Source: Favolaschia claudopus (lineage: Eukaryota > Basidiomycota > Agaricomycetes > Agaricales > Mycenaceae). Taken from it: a DNA stretch of 64,000 nucleotides. How positions within the stretch are numbered: position 1 is the first letter of the stretch; the number at the start of each line of letters is the position of its first letter. Shown here in pieces: positions 33,802-46,900 of this stretch. The notes beneath the pieces were generated by a model. The model worked only from the letters and a program-made list of their open reading frames with translations. It was not told the DNA's origin and searched no databases. The translations under genes and the position numbers were made by a program. The stretch lies in NCBI GenBank assembly GCA_037176885.1, contig JAWWNJ010000155.1, positions 124,001 to 188,000 on the forward strand, read 5' to 3'.

Positions 33802-36800
33802 ATGTCTCTCCTCATTGATGGAAACTGCACCTTCAACATCGCTCGGTCACAGGGGCCGACGACTCTAGTCTCCTCTTTCTTTGTTCAGACCTACATCCCT
33901 CGCCGCCGAGCCAACTCGCTGGCACCTTTTGCTTTGACGCTGAATACTGTTGATCGTGGCCCTCTCACCGTCGTTCTCTCCTGTCAAATTTCGTCCAGTC
34001 TTGAGTATGATATCGTACTTGCGCTCGATTGGAAGTCTCAGCTCCGCGACCTACTCTTGTACTCTGGCTACTCCGTTCCGGCTGCATTTGATCCTTGGAG
34101 CATGATATCGGGGTTTGGTGAGTCACTTTCGCTTGCTATCGGCTTCGTTTCTCATTTTTTTTAGTCGCTTCCGTTGATGCGGGGGTTTCAGAGGCTTCGC
34201 TGAATCTCAGTGTTTCTCTTGACCTTTCGCAATCAACTGGAACATATACATCCCCCCACAATGAACATGTTAATGCGCCTGTTTTTGATAAACCTGCTAT
34301 TTCCCGTGCCGGTGGTGCGGATGCCAGTGCCGGTGGTGCTGATGCCAGTGCCGGTGGTGCTGATGCCAGTGCCGGTGGTGCTGATGCCAGTGCCGGTGGT
34401 GCTGATGCCAGTGCCGGTGGTGCTGATGACAGTGCCGGTGGTGCTGATATCTTGCGTATTGTTGATGCTGCTACCCCATGCAATCCGTCTGTCTGTTCTT
34501 TGGAACACAGTCACCCTACTTCTGTGTATGTACCCAGAAATTATGATCCGATACTTTTCAAATCGTCTTCTTCGACTTCACCTTTGTATGATAACACCGG
34601 TGAGCTTTTGTCAGATGAATCAATTGGTCATGACCGTGTTGAGGGCATGCTCTCATCAACCAAATCTGCATGTAATATTTTCGCTTTGAGAAATCAGGAC
34701 TACTACTTCAAAATGATGCAAGGGCACGGAATCCCCTCCCAAAATTTGAGCTCTTTGCAAGATTGCAAGCAAGCTATCTTAACGCATCTTCTCGCCGGAG
34801 GTTGTTCAATGTCACATCACCCTCACCCCTCGTTGACAGAATGCAATTTGATTAACCAAGGCTTCGACGACTCCCGCGACCTTTCTTATTTCGCGTTGAG
34901 CATTATTATATCTTCTCGGGATCTTTCGAATGCTATACCAACACTGGCAAGTATGTTTGGGATCAATAGCTCCAACACAGATTTTGCGACTAGGGAAACA
35001 ATGATTCGTGCTCGACTGCTCAGTATGAGGTCATCGTTGGTGGAGCAGTTTTCCGAGCAACATCCGTCCAAGCAGGTCCTAGAAGGAATAAATTTGACCA
35101 CAGTTCCCCTTGCGTCTCTGATTTCTATAGCAGCTCTGCATGGCATCCCAACCCGGGATTGTTCGCGTGAATCTTTGCGTAATGTCATCACAACACATCT
35201 TCTCTCTGGCGCCTGCGGATCACAACGGTTTGGGTCCTTCTCGATTGGATGTCAGTCCATCGTCAATCAATCGTTTCCGAAAGTTCCTTCTGGATCCTTC
35301 ACGCAGGAAGAATTCGAACAAGCGTTGCAGGTACGCCTTGTGCATCAGATATTGCCAAAAATGTCGCGTGTTACTGCTCGAAAATTTCTTCGTATGCATG
35401 ATGTTGAATTTTCGCTTCAGGATGGGCCCGCTAAATTGCGATCACTTGTTGGTAAATTCTTGAAAAGCCTTGATAGTAAACAGCCCTCCCATCGTTCAAG
35501 GCAGGCAAAACGAGATAAAGAAACGGAGAAGCATAACCGGGAGCTGAGAAAACTGAAGAACGATTGGCCACAGTTGATATCACCGAAGTTGAAGGAGAAA
35601 TTCAAAAAAACCTTCCAGGCAATGATCTCCAAGGATGTATTATCAACATTTACCTGTGGTAGCTGTGTTGAGCGCTGCAATATCAAGCGAAAGACAACCA
35701 TATCTTTTGAGGAGTTTGATTTGGATCAACTTAGACGACCTGATGAGACGGAAATTCCCGACCCTGATCAAAGCAACCCCTCTGAATTGGCAGATCCCAA
35801 ACCAGAAAATGTCGCTACTCCGTGGCTTGACCCCGAAACGATTCCGCCCCCCATGCCCGTGAAATCAGGAGCCTACGAGTCGCTTTTAATTGAACCGCAA
35901 TGCATTGAAGATGACCCTGAAACCATGGAGCCTGTTTTGGTTGTTTGTAGCGCCTGCAAATCTGCTTTAAAGGCCGGTAAAATTCCTCGCTTGTCAATGG
36001 CTAACTATAATTACCTCGGACCAATTCCGTCAGAGCTCCAGGATCTCACTGTTGTTGAGGAGGCCATGATTGCGCGCTGCCGAGCGAAATGTTGGATTAT
36101 TCAACTCCGCGAAGAAGACGGTGAAGAACGTGGCCTTCCAAACGTTCAACGAGGTTTCAAAGGCAATATTATTGTTTACCCCCAGCAACCATCAACAATT
36201 GCTAAAACCCTCCCACCTTCGATTGAAGAAATCACAACTCCAATCTGTGTTGTTTTCGTAGGATCTCGACCGCCATCTGATGAGTGGATTCGGACCAAGG
36301 CCAAGCCGTTAATTGTACGGAAAGAAAAAGTCATGAACGCACTAAAATGGCTCTCGATCCACAATCCTCTTTACAAGGATATAGAAATTGACAATACCGT
36401 GTTCAATGGTCATGGCGACAGAGTGAATATTCCATTCCATATTGAACATATCATTCCGTCGTCCGGCATCGAAGCCACAACATCAAGTTACTCAGGAACC
36501 GGCTCTGCTTTTGATACCTCGGCTTCGGATTCCCGTGTCCATTCTTCTGTCCGGGATACTGTGAAAAGTATGGCTGATCCTTCCTCTTCTGCGGAAGTTA
36601 CCTTTGAGAGTGTTGTAGTAACGGATGTCAAGGGACACGAATCGTCTGGAGTATTGAGAAAAGCAGCTGCTCGCCATCTGAAGAAATCTGGTGGTAATTA
36701 CCTGGAGCTCAGACATGACCCAACACCCGTTAATGAATTTGACAATCCAGATCTTTTCCCGTTGATTTATCCAACGTTGTTTCCATACGGTCTCGGAGGC

Positions 36801-39800
36801 GTCGAAGATCATAGAAGACAAACAGCTCTTGGTTTCAAGGCTCATTTGAAACATTTCTTTAATCTCGCAGACCGACGATTTCAAGAACATTATTCGTTCC
36901 TTTTCACCGCGTTCAATATGTTGCAGAGACGGACCCTTTTGTTGAACACTAGTTTCAAGGTTAAACGGCAAAATTTCGACACCGTTGCAGCTCAGTTTGC
37001 GAGTGTATCTGCTCAAGCGATTCATACAGTGACTGAACGAATTAGTCGAGGTGATTTTCGAAAGTCAGGAAATGAGGAAGAAAACCGTGTTCTGGCATTA
37101 ATGAAAGAGGTCAATTTAATTAGCTCTCATGTACAAGGCTCACCTCAATCCAAACTTGTGATGCGCAACGAAATTCGAGGCCTCATGATTGAGAAGGGCT
37201 TACCTAGTTTCTATCTGACAATTAACCCAGCCGATGTATACAATCCGTTGGTTCGATTCTTGGCCGGAGATGAGATCGACATAGATAATTTGACCACTGA
37301 TGACCTCTCGAATGTTTGGAAGGACCAGTCAATTTTGATTGCCCAAAATCCGGCTGTAGCAGCGGAATTTTTCAACGTATTCATCAAAGCATTCATTTCC
37401 GCAATTCTGGGATATGATCCAAAGAAAAGAAATACTGAAGGCGGAATCTTGGGTGTCGTGAACGCATATTACGGTACTGTTGAAGCACAAGGCCGTGGTT
37501 CATTGCATTGTCACATGGTTGTATGGGTGGAGGGTGGGTTGAACCCTAATGAGATTAAAGCTAAAGTACTGGAAAACGGAGGAAATCTAGAATTTCAACG
37601 TCGACTGATGGAATTTCTGGAAGACACAATTTCGAATACCATACCTCCCGATCCTAGACCCAATCATGAGTTTCCCTTCGACAAGTTTCATCCATGTAGC
37701 ACAAGAGGCCCAACGAGCGGAATTGCCGAGCAGGATATTGATGATGCCAGACAGAAAGATCTTCATCAGCTCGTGACAGCGTGCCAGTACCACAAGCATA
37801 CACCGACCTGTTATAAATACTGGAAAGGCCCGGGTTTCCAAAAAGAGTGTCGGTTCGATCTTGACGAATCTCATATTAAACCAGTTAGCGTATTTGATAG
37901 CGAGACTGGAGAGTTTGAACTACGATGTTTGAATGGGTTAGTGAATAACTTCAACTTAACAATGCTAGAAGCCATACGCTGCAATATGGACATCAAATTT
38001 ATATCTTCTGGCCCCGCTGCAAAGGCAGTTGTCTATTACATCACGGATTATATCACAAAGTCGCAGTTACAAGCCCATGTTGCATATGCAGCGCTCGAAC
38101 TTGCGGTAACTCGTCTCGGCGAGTATGACCCTGACGAAGATGATTTTGCAATGCGGGCACGGCGTCTGCTTCAGAAATGCGCACATTCTATGATTTCACA
38201 GCAGGAGTTAAGTGGACACCAAGTTGCCTCGTACCTAATGGACTTTGAGGACCATTTCACAAGTCACAAATTCGCCAATTTGTATTGGCCGAGTCTGGAG
38301 AGATTCGTTGAGTCAGAGTACCCTAGTCCCGAATGCTATAAAACATCAGAGAATATCCACGCCGAATCCGAGATGGACCCGCCTACGAATGAATTCGAAC
38401 TTGCCCCTGAAGGAGAATTTATCAATGACAGCACCCTGGAGGATGAAAGCCCAGTCAACGAGGCAGACGAAGTGTTACCTGATGAACCACACGATGTAGA
38501 CGAAATCCGACTTAACGTAGACCGACGAGGGCAATTTATTGCTACAGCGAATCAAGGTGCAGATTATCGGTATCGTGGTTCTGACCTGGAATCAGTTAGT
38601 GTCTGGGATTTTGTTGCTCAAGTTGAGAAAACTCGGAAAACGGAGGCTCACAGAAATCACAAAAAGCTCGAAGAATCATTAGAAGTATTTGAGGAAGAAG
38701 AGGAGGATAATGTTGTTCCTGATAATAAAAATCAAAAAGCTATTTGGGAGAAAGCCGAAGACGGTGATATTTTGGCTTGGAGTGGAAGGAAACGGCCAAC
38801 GATTGAGCTAGACTGCGAGCACCTTGAAGCTGAGACTCATGTTCTGCGGGTAGCTGCACCTGATATGCGAAAAGTACCCGTGCCAATTGGCCCCGCGCTG
38901 CCCCGACGAGATCGCGATGAGTTAAAACAGAAACACGCACGGCTAATGTTAATATTGTTCAAGCCTTGGAGGCATGCTTCTGATTTGATGCATGGACGAC
39001 AGACATGGATTGAGGCGTACGAGGAATTCCATAAAATATGCTCGGATGAGGTCAGAAAAATCATCGACAACATGCAACTATTGCATGAATGCAAAGATAG
39101 TCGGGATAGTCATTTTCGAAACCGTCATAACCGTAGAACCCGGGACGGGATTTCCGAAGAGCTCCTACAGAACACTGATCGGCACTTATATGGAGAGATG
39201 GATGACGAGCAAGTACTTAAGCACCTAGAATCAATTGACTTGTGTCATTCGAAACATACTCTGCGTACGCAAGATGCCATTCTTCAAGCCAAGTTGTGTG
39301 CCGAGGATAGCGGACTATTTGCTGCTGATGATACCTCGTTCACCGGCGAAGCAATTTTGGATACTGACCATGATTTCGTTGCCGAACGAGTCCCTGTACA
39401 GGAACAGAAGTGGGCAGAGATCTACCGCCAGCGAAAGAACCTGTGGAGAAAGGTCGAATCCAGCAAGGAGAAAGAAATCGAAACTCACCCTGTAGATTCT
39501 ATAGACACAAGTAATGAGTCGTTACTTCGAAGCGGCAATGTATTCCGTTCTATTCTCCCTCAGCAATACAACCACGCAGCTATTCGCGCACCGCCAGAAC
39601 AAGCTGGCAAATCTAGTGACCAATTGAATGCCGAAGAAGTCATGGAGAAAATGATTAAAACTTACACGTTGAACACTGAACAAGCTCGCGCTTTCGAGAT
39701 TGTTGCACGGCACAGTACCGACTTGAATGCTGAACCGCTTCGAATGTACATCGGTGGACCAGGTGGTACAGGGAAATCCCGTGTGATTGAAGCCTTGAGA

Positions 39801-41426
39801 GATTTTTTTGAAGCTCGAGAAGAAACACGAAGATTCCGTTTAGCGTCGTACACTGGGGTTGCGGCTCGGAATATTTCCGGTATGACATTGCATGCCGCGC
39901 TACAAATGAGTCAGGCGGAGAGAAAACACAAGACTGGAAAAGCACTCCGTGATGTCATGGAAATGTGGGAAGGCGTTGATTATTTGTTTATCGACGAAAT
40001 ATCAATGGTCGGGTGTGCTATGTTATACGAAATCAGTACGGCTCTCAGCGCCGCCAAAGGAAGCACTCTTGCCTTTGGGGGAATCAATGTCATTTTTGCG
40101 GGAGACTTTTCGCAGCTGCCACCTGTTAGACAAAGCAGGTTATATACACATATTGACACCGATTCAAAAAAGAAGAAAAAGCAGTCAGGTATACGTACAA
40201 CGAAAGCAGGCACCGAGGCAGGGCAAAAGGATATATTTGGAAAGCTGTTGTGGCTGTCTGTTAAAACAGTGGTGTTATTTACGGAGATCGTTCGACAATC
40301 GGGACCCGAAAACCGACGATTTCTTGAGCTGCTTGGACGATTGCGTGATGGGAGGTGTACCGACGCGGATTTTCAACTGTTGAACAGTCGTTTGTTGAGC
40401 AATCAAGACATTGATTGGACAAGTGAGCCTTGGAAGAGTGCACCAGTTATCGTGAATGAGAACCGCATGAAGGACGAGCTAAATTTCGTTGCTGCGCGTG
40501 CGTTCGCAAAAGAAACAGGAAGAAAATTGCATTGGTACTACTCGACAGATAAAATTGGTAAAGCAATTGTTGACGATGCTGGAATAAATCAACATCTGAA
40601 ATCATTAGATTCAGGGAAAACGAATCAGCGGCTGGGCAAGATACCTCTCGTTATTGGAATGCCGGTGATGATTGTGCAGAATTTCGATGTTCCCGGTGGA
40701 GTCGTCAACGGTTGCTCTGGTATCTTGAAAAGCGTTCGCTATAGAGTAGATCAGGAAGGGAACCGTCACGCCATCTCATGTGTAGTCGACGCACCCGATA
40801 CAAGCCCGGGTATAATATCAGATCTGCCCAACCACCACGTTGTTGCCCTCGAAGATTCGGTTAACTTCAAGTTGGAACACCCGTATACTCATAAAAGTTG
40901 TAGTGTCACCCGAAAGCAGCTGCCAATCCAGCCTGGTTTTGTGATGACGGCCTACAAAGCACAAGGGAGAACCCTAAAGAATGTGGTTGTAAACTTGGCT
41001 GATTGTTCCGGTACTGAGAGCCCGTATGTGATGATTTCAAGAGTGACTTCGCTCGATGGACTGGCCATTCTGACGCCATTTGAAAAGTCGAAAATCTGCT
41101 GTCGTCCATCTGAAGATTTGAGAAGAGAAGTTCGCCGATTGGAGTGTCTGGCCTTGAGGACAATTACCCAGCATGGTAGCAGCGACAGTGAGAAAGAGGC
41201 CGCGGCGGCCAAGCTCCAATCGGAGTTCGGCCTAGGCCGCGAAGAAGCGGAGTCGGAAGGGCGGGTTGAGGACGAGAACTCCGTCCCAGAAGATCCTAAA
41301 GTGCGGTTGGAGAGATTGCAGCGCGAGCATCTGCGTCTGGTCGTGGGCGGAAAGCGCAAGAGGGATGACTCGAGCATGTTTACGGCAGCGGGATCAAGGG
41401 CCGATGAGCCGAGACGTAGTCTGTAA
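33802..41426 (+). CDS. Helitron RepHel replicase-helicase, full length (2,525 aa)
   Basis: Rolling-circle transposase of a Helitron. Exon 1 (33802-34117) joins over a 47-nt intron (34118-34164) to one 7,262-nt exon; the sum is an uninterrupted 2,525-codon frame. After the N-terminal repeats comes the Rep (HUH) nuclease: RGSLHCHMVVW with the metal-binding HCH at 37506-37514 (about residue 1220), and the two-tyrosine motif VYYITDYITKS at 38031-38060 (about residue 1396). A PIF1-type 5'-3' helicase follows: Walker A GGPGGTGKS at 39753-39779, Walker B LFIDEISMVG near 39990, FAGDFSQLPPV, and TAYKAQGRT plus MISRVTSLDGLAIL near the end. All catalytic motifs are present, so this is a candidate autonomous element. 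It ends in a basic, low-complexity tail. The TIR of the next element begins 4 bp after its stop. Confidence 0.92.
34308..34448 (+). repeat. 21-bp coding minisatellite in the Helitron protein
   Basis: Six full units plus a partial of GCCGGTGGTGCTGATGCCAG(T), in frame, coding AGGADAS repeats. Units differ at one or two positions only (first unit GCG for GCT, sixth GAC for GCC). The number of units should vary between copies. Confidence 0.9.
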
Positions 41427-41429
41427 TTG

Positions 41430-41536
41430 TTGGCGCCTGTCAACAAGGACCTCGGATTTGTCACAAAAAGTCACAGCTTGATGGCACGTGCAATAGTTCC
41501 CACGTCCGAATGGGGGATCGCCCTTGACGCGTCTTT
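41430..41536. repeat. Left TIR of the RecQ/DUF6589 element
   Basis: Matches the complement of 47573-47677 with scattered substitutions and a 13-bp difference near 41463-41478. It contains CACGTG (41485-41490) and an ATG (41481) at the position equivalent to the DUF6589 start in the right TIR. Confidence 0.75.
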
Positions 41537-41585
41537 CGCGTTTCCGCTCATCTCTTCCTCGTTTCGCGGTCATCATGTCAGATAA
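41481..41585 (+). other. Upstream ORF overlapping the helicase start
   Basis: A 34-codon frame begins at the TIR ATG (MARAIVPTSEW) and stops 8 bp after the helicase ATG, in a different frame. The same TIR ATG on the other end begins the DUF6589 protein (MARADSPTPGY). It could reduce helicase translation; no direct evidence. Confidence 0.35.
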
Positions 41586-43887
41586 CTTCAAATGGAGCTC
41601 CCCGGAAGGCTATGAACTCGTTCGCCGGATCTTGAGAACAACTCCTGTCCCCTACACTCCCCACGACTATCAGCTTGAAGGATTATGCAAGTCGCTCGAC
41701 GGCATTCATCTATTCGCTATTACACGCACCGGAAGCGGCAAAACAGCCTACTATTCACTCTACATGCTCGTTGTTCTTGCTGTTGTCGCCAACCCAGCTC
41801 TCTGCCCAACAGCTATGTTTCCAAATAATCCGTGCCTACTTGTCGTGTGTCCGACCGTGCCGTTGCAACTGGAGATGGTACGTTTCTTTGTCTGCGGCAA
41901 CAATACATTTCAAGATCTCCGGCGGCACCTTAGGCTGGGAACATGCGAGATCTTGGACTCGATGCCTTGGCAATCAACGCCGAAACTCGGCTGGATGCTC
42001 TTCGGCAAAACAACGAAGAACTCTGGATAACAGCGCGAAAACGGCCGAACATCATTCTAACGGGACCCGAACAGCTCACTCGAAGGGAATTCGAAAAATC
42101 TCTGCAAGATAAGGAGTTCTACGGGCGCATCTGCGGTACAGGGTTTGACGAGGTTCATTTACTAAACAGTTGGGGCGCTAGTTTCCGGAAAGATTTCCAG
42201 CAAATGGGCTTCCTGAAGGCCCGCATGAAAGACCAGCACAATCCTTGGATTCTTACCTCTGCAACTGTTCGAGACGGTGCTCCTTTCGATAACATCTGTC
42301 GCCTGCTAGGACTGAACAATAATTTCCACCTCATTCGACGTTCCTCGCATCGACCCGATATCCAGATACTCTTCCGTGACCTCATCTCTCCCATATCTGG
42401 TGATTCATTCCCCGAGCTGCACTGGATCGTCGAAGGAAAGCGCCCTACCGTTATTTACGCAAAATCCATTTCCCTCGGATCACGCATCTACGCCGACCTC
42501 TTACGCAAAGCCAATCTCACCGTCGAGTCTACGCGGATTCGGATGTATAACTCACTCAATTTCGAAGCCTACAACGCCGAGACGCGCGAACTCATGAAGA
42601 AGGGCGTGGATGACGATGAGTATTGTCAAATTTTAATCGGTACTGACACTTTATCGGTTGGAGTTGGGATGCAAGGTCGCGTGGATGCTGTATGTGTGGG
42701 AGATATTTTGGATACCGATGAAGAAGCACAAAAGATGGGTCGGGTAAATCGAAAGAACGAGGTATCGGACGCGCGCGGAGTAGTCTATGTCTCTGCGGCA
42801 GTTCGCAAAGCTGCCGAGAAAGCACTTGCAGACGACGCAGCCGGTACCCTCAAGCCAAGCAACCCTCCACCGGACCTCAGCATGCCACAGCTTATCGTAG
42901 CAAAGTGCAAAGTCGCCGCCCTCAACAAACTTTACAATAATCCGGCCTCTGATCCCCCGTGTACTTGTGCTACTTGTAAAGAAAACCCACCCCCACCCCC
43001 TTCGACTTCTTGTAACTGCAGCGGCTGCCTGCCCGAGACGCTCCCAATTATCAAGCGGCCTCCCCGCCCCTCCAAAATCAATCATAATATTCCCAAGTCC
43101 CAGCGTCTTTCCAAACTTCAAAAAGCTCGTGGAACCGAACGTCTTCTTGAACTGCGCTTGGAAATCTGGAAGAAAGCTGCTGGATCTCAATCCTGGATGC
43201 TTCCCCCCACTTTCTTTCTGTCAGACTCTGTCATCGCCGCCATCCTGAACAACTACGCATTGCTGAAGGCAAAACGGGACATTGAACGACTTATCCGTCT
43301 CCCAACGGCTGCAATTTCCTTTACTGCTCGCCTTCTCGACATTCTGATCGAACTAAAGCCAGAATTTGCGGCCATCGCAGCCAAACGGAAGGCGGAGAAT
43401 GCAGCCAACAGAGCTACGAAGAATGCAGTGGAAGAGACGGACGAGGAGGAGGAGGAGGAAGAAGAAGACATTGACATGGAGGATGTCGAGACACCGATGG
43501 GAAATCTGCAGTGCGTAATTCACCGAACTCATCATAAATAAGATTTCTTATTCACCACAATTGAAAGCGATGTGGTGATGAAAGACGTTGAAGTAATCCC
43601 TCAAGCCAAGCCCGCGACCCAAACGGTAGCGCGCAAGCCCGCACCCGCAAAGAAGAGCACGTCAACGAAAAAGACCGCGCCAGTGAAGACGAATGTGACT
43701 GCGGCGACGAAGGCGGCGGCGAAAAAGAAACCTTCCACGAAGAAAAGCACGGCACAGGTTGGGTGAGTAATGACTTGCAATTCCTTTTAATTCTGTACTG
43801 AACATCGTGCGCAGCACCCCAAATGTTCAGCCTCGCACGAGTACACGTGCGAGGGTGCCCAAGCGCCACTTTGAATTTCCCGAATAA
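41575..43887 (+). CDS. RecQ-like DEVH-box helicase (715 aa), four exons
   Basis: Exons 41575-41877, 41934-43510, 43568-43762 and 43815-43887 join in phase to 715 codons; introns are 56, 57 and 52 nt. ATP-dependent superfamily-2 helicase of RecQ type. Q-motif/Walker A: YQLEGLCKSLDGIHLFAITR then TGSGKT (residues about 52-57). Motif Ia: VVCPTVPLQLEM spliced to AGNMRDLGLDALAIN. DEVH box in GFDEVHLLNSWG (about residue 173). Motif III TSATVRDG, motif IV RPTVIYAKS, motif V TDTLSVGVGMQG, motif VI QKMGRVNR (about 367). A cysteine patch (CTCATCK...CNCSGC, about 443-465) could bind zinc, as in RecQ; RQC and HRDC domains are not evident. The tail is acidic (EEEEEEED) then Lys/Ala/Pro-rich, like a DNA-binding tail. 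An upstream ORF (41481-41585) overlaps its start. Confidence 0.88.
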
Positions 43888-43909
43888 ATCACAGGGTATA
43901 AATGCTTTT

Positions 43910-46900
43910 CTATTCACCATCTTCGTCTGATTCTACCGTTTGACAGAGTGCTGCGGGGAATATATCGTCGTCATCGTCCGCCAGATCAATCGTGAGTTCG
44001 CCGTCCCTATAAACCATATCTCCCATCGTCATAGGGCTCTCCTCCGTTTCAGAATCATCTTCTTCAGACCAGTCGGAATCGTGATCCGAAGCCTCACCAG
44101 ATTTTGCTGGCGTTGAGGAAGAGGATCCAGTGGGATCGTCAAGGTGCGCCAATCGCGCTCGTCTCGTCCTTGTCGTGAATTTACCCAGTGCTCCTTTCGA
44201 CAGATGTTGCATTCCTCTTTCAAAATCGTTGACCTCTCGACCGTCTTTGTATGTCCGCCCCGGGCGCCGTTTATGAAGTTCGTTTTCCCTGTATGTTTTT
44301 AGCAGAATTTTTACCTCGGGCTTTTCGTGCGGCTTTTTGTGTTTGCTCGTCCGTTTGGTTAGGTCCAGCCCTTTGCGAAACTCGGTCTTGAGATCGTAAA
44401 TATCTTTGACATTCCGTGAATAAATGTTGCGGATGTGGAAAGCTCCGTAGTCTGCGTCTTTTCGTTGTACGATGGGATCAAGGCACTTGTTAAGGAATTC
44501 CTGATAAATGTCACACGGCTTGAACTTGCCATGCTCTCCGTCAGGATTCAGCACCATGGAGAGAAGAGAGGCATCCTTCAGGTATGCGTTAGATTCCAAC
44601 TCGAGATCGCAGATCATCTCGAGCAAATATCCCATGTATTTGGAGTGGGTAGACCCTGCGAAGGTGAAGACCATACTCTACAATGAATCAGGAATTTTGA
44701 ATTTTGGGTGCATGATTCAACGTACCTTCAATGCTTCCCAAACACGTCCAACATCTCCTTGTGCCGTCGCTGCTGCAGCTTCTCTAAAAACTGTCGCATC
44801 GTACATGAATGTTCCTGAATCAAATAACGCTTGATCTCCGAAGAAGGGAGGTGGAGGTGGAGGCGGGGCTTTGGGTTTGGTCGGCTTTTGGAAAATCTTC
44901 GGTACAAGGTCTTTTTTCGACTTTCTTTTTGCCTTCGGAGGTCGGGGAGGGGGGTCGGGAACTGGAGTCCACTGCGTTCCAAGAGGTGCATGTGGCGCCC
45001 ATGAGCTAGCGCTCTCCCGAGCATCCATGCCTGCCTGATAGCGGCCAGCAGAGCCCACATAAGTATCAAACAGCGTACTCGCAATCGACTCCAACTCATC
45101 GAAGGCTGGCAGCGTTTGGAGTTGATCCAGAGTCGCAAAATATTCGAAAATATCTGCCGTCTCGAAGTGATTCCTGAGAATTGTTAGCGCACAATATTAA
45201 GCATTCTGCGCAAAGTCCCCTCACGACCAGCAATCGAGCATTCGCACATCATGTACCAGTGTGAGGAGTTGAGCGCTCGGATAGTAATCAACTTTCTTCA
45301 GATTACCGGGCGTTGCGCGTCCAATCTTCTTTGCACTGTGTCCTAAGGAAGCAACGTTGTCGTTCAAGGGAGGGCCCCAATGGGTCTCAAAGATACGGCA
45401 GAGATCAGTCCAGAGTGTGTGCCAGATAGCGAGAGTTGGGCGGACGATCTCAAATGAGCGGAAGGAATGTGGGTGGTGATTTTGGAGGTATTTTTTGACA
45501 AGGTTCAAATTGTTGTATGACATGCCGTCGCCGCCGACGAAAAGAAGGCGAGAGTCAAAATCATTTTCAGTTTGGCCTGTTTGTTCGAAAAAATCAATGA
45601 ACGCATCTTTGAGCTCCGGAATAGATGCCTCATTCTTGCCGCTGCTCGCAAGAGGGCTGATTTCGTGTTTTACGAGAGGTGCCTGGAGTTTCCGTGCAGT
45701 CGTACGATATCGCAGGGCAATTTCAGGCTTGTAGATGGCTGCCTCGGGAACGTAGTTGGCAAGAGCTTCGAGAAACTGTAAAATCCCAACCCGTCTCAGG
45801 TTAACTTGATCGATCATGCCAAGTAGAGTTTCGACGGTGAGTTCGGCGCGACGACTCGAAGCTATACGTCGCCGTTTGTCGAGAACGTCCAGAGCCTCGA
45901 GGTCAACGAAAATCTCGAAGAAGGTGCATGCAATTCCAATGACCATGCGATTTTCACGTCCAATTCGCAGCTCGCCCTGGCGCCAGAAATGTTGGCAGTT
46001 GTCGAAGGTGTAGACTTTGGCCTTCGTCATGAGCCGTCCATCAGGTGCTCTGAACGTGCTGACGTCGCGGCCGCGGCGGCGAATTACAACAGCTTTCTGG
46101 TCGGAGAATGTTTGAAGCGCCTTCTTGATTGTAGCAAGCGCAGGCATTCCAGCAACACGGGAGTTGAACGCAATTATATCGACAGGAACGAGGGAAGAAA
46201 CATAGAGTATTCCACGAGTGAGAGGTAGGAGCCGCGCCTCGCTATTTTTGCAGAAGTCGAGAACTGAGAGACAATGAGCAACAACCTAGAGTTCAAGTCA
46301 TATCAGCATGTATCGCGGAAATCATCAAACACGCTTACATTGTCCCGCGGCCGAGATTTCCTAGGAACGACGATACCTTTCCGTGAGCGCGGTTCGGGTT
46401 CGGCAATGATCTTCATGAAATGGAAGGCCAGCCTTTGAACAGTCTGTAGTGTTTGCTTCGCGGTTTGTACTGCCTCCCCAAGGTCACCCCACTGCACCAG
46501 CGCATCTCCAGATGTACGTAGACCACCCTCCTTGCCAACTGCTGCTCGTGCTTCCTTATCTAAACGATCTGCGCATGCCTGCGCCGCAAACGCCGTCAGC
46601 GCCTGGCGTACAGGCTTCATCTCATGATATGGGGTTGCGACCTGAAATAGTTCTTCGTCATCTACTCCACGGCCGTCCGGAGTTGTGAGCCAGCTATGAA
46701 CGAGTTCGCCGACGCCATGAGTTGTTGTTCCAGAAAGAAAGCGCTGCACAATAAGGCCATGGCGCTGAGAGCGGGGAATGTGATTATTTTCAGGATCGCG
46801 ATGGGTGAAAGTATGGTGTAGGAAGTCGCCCAGAGTCCAATCCAATTCATTGAGGAGGTCAAATATTCGATCGAGCTTCTCAGAAGGAGTTGGGGCCGCC

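Noticed and set aside
34136..34514. Minus-strand frames rich in SAPPALA or STTGTGI repeats
   Set aside because: Antisense shadow of the 21-bp coding repeat in the Helitron gene.
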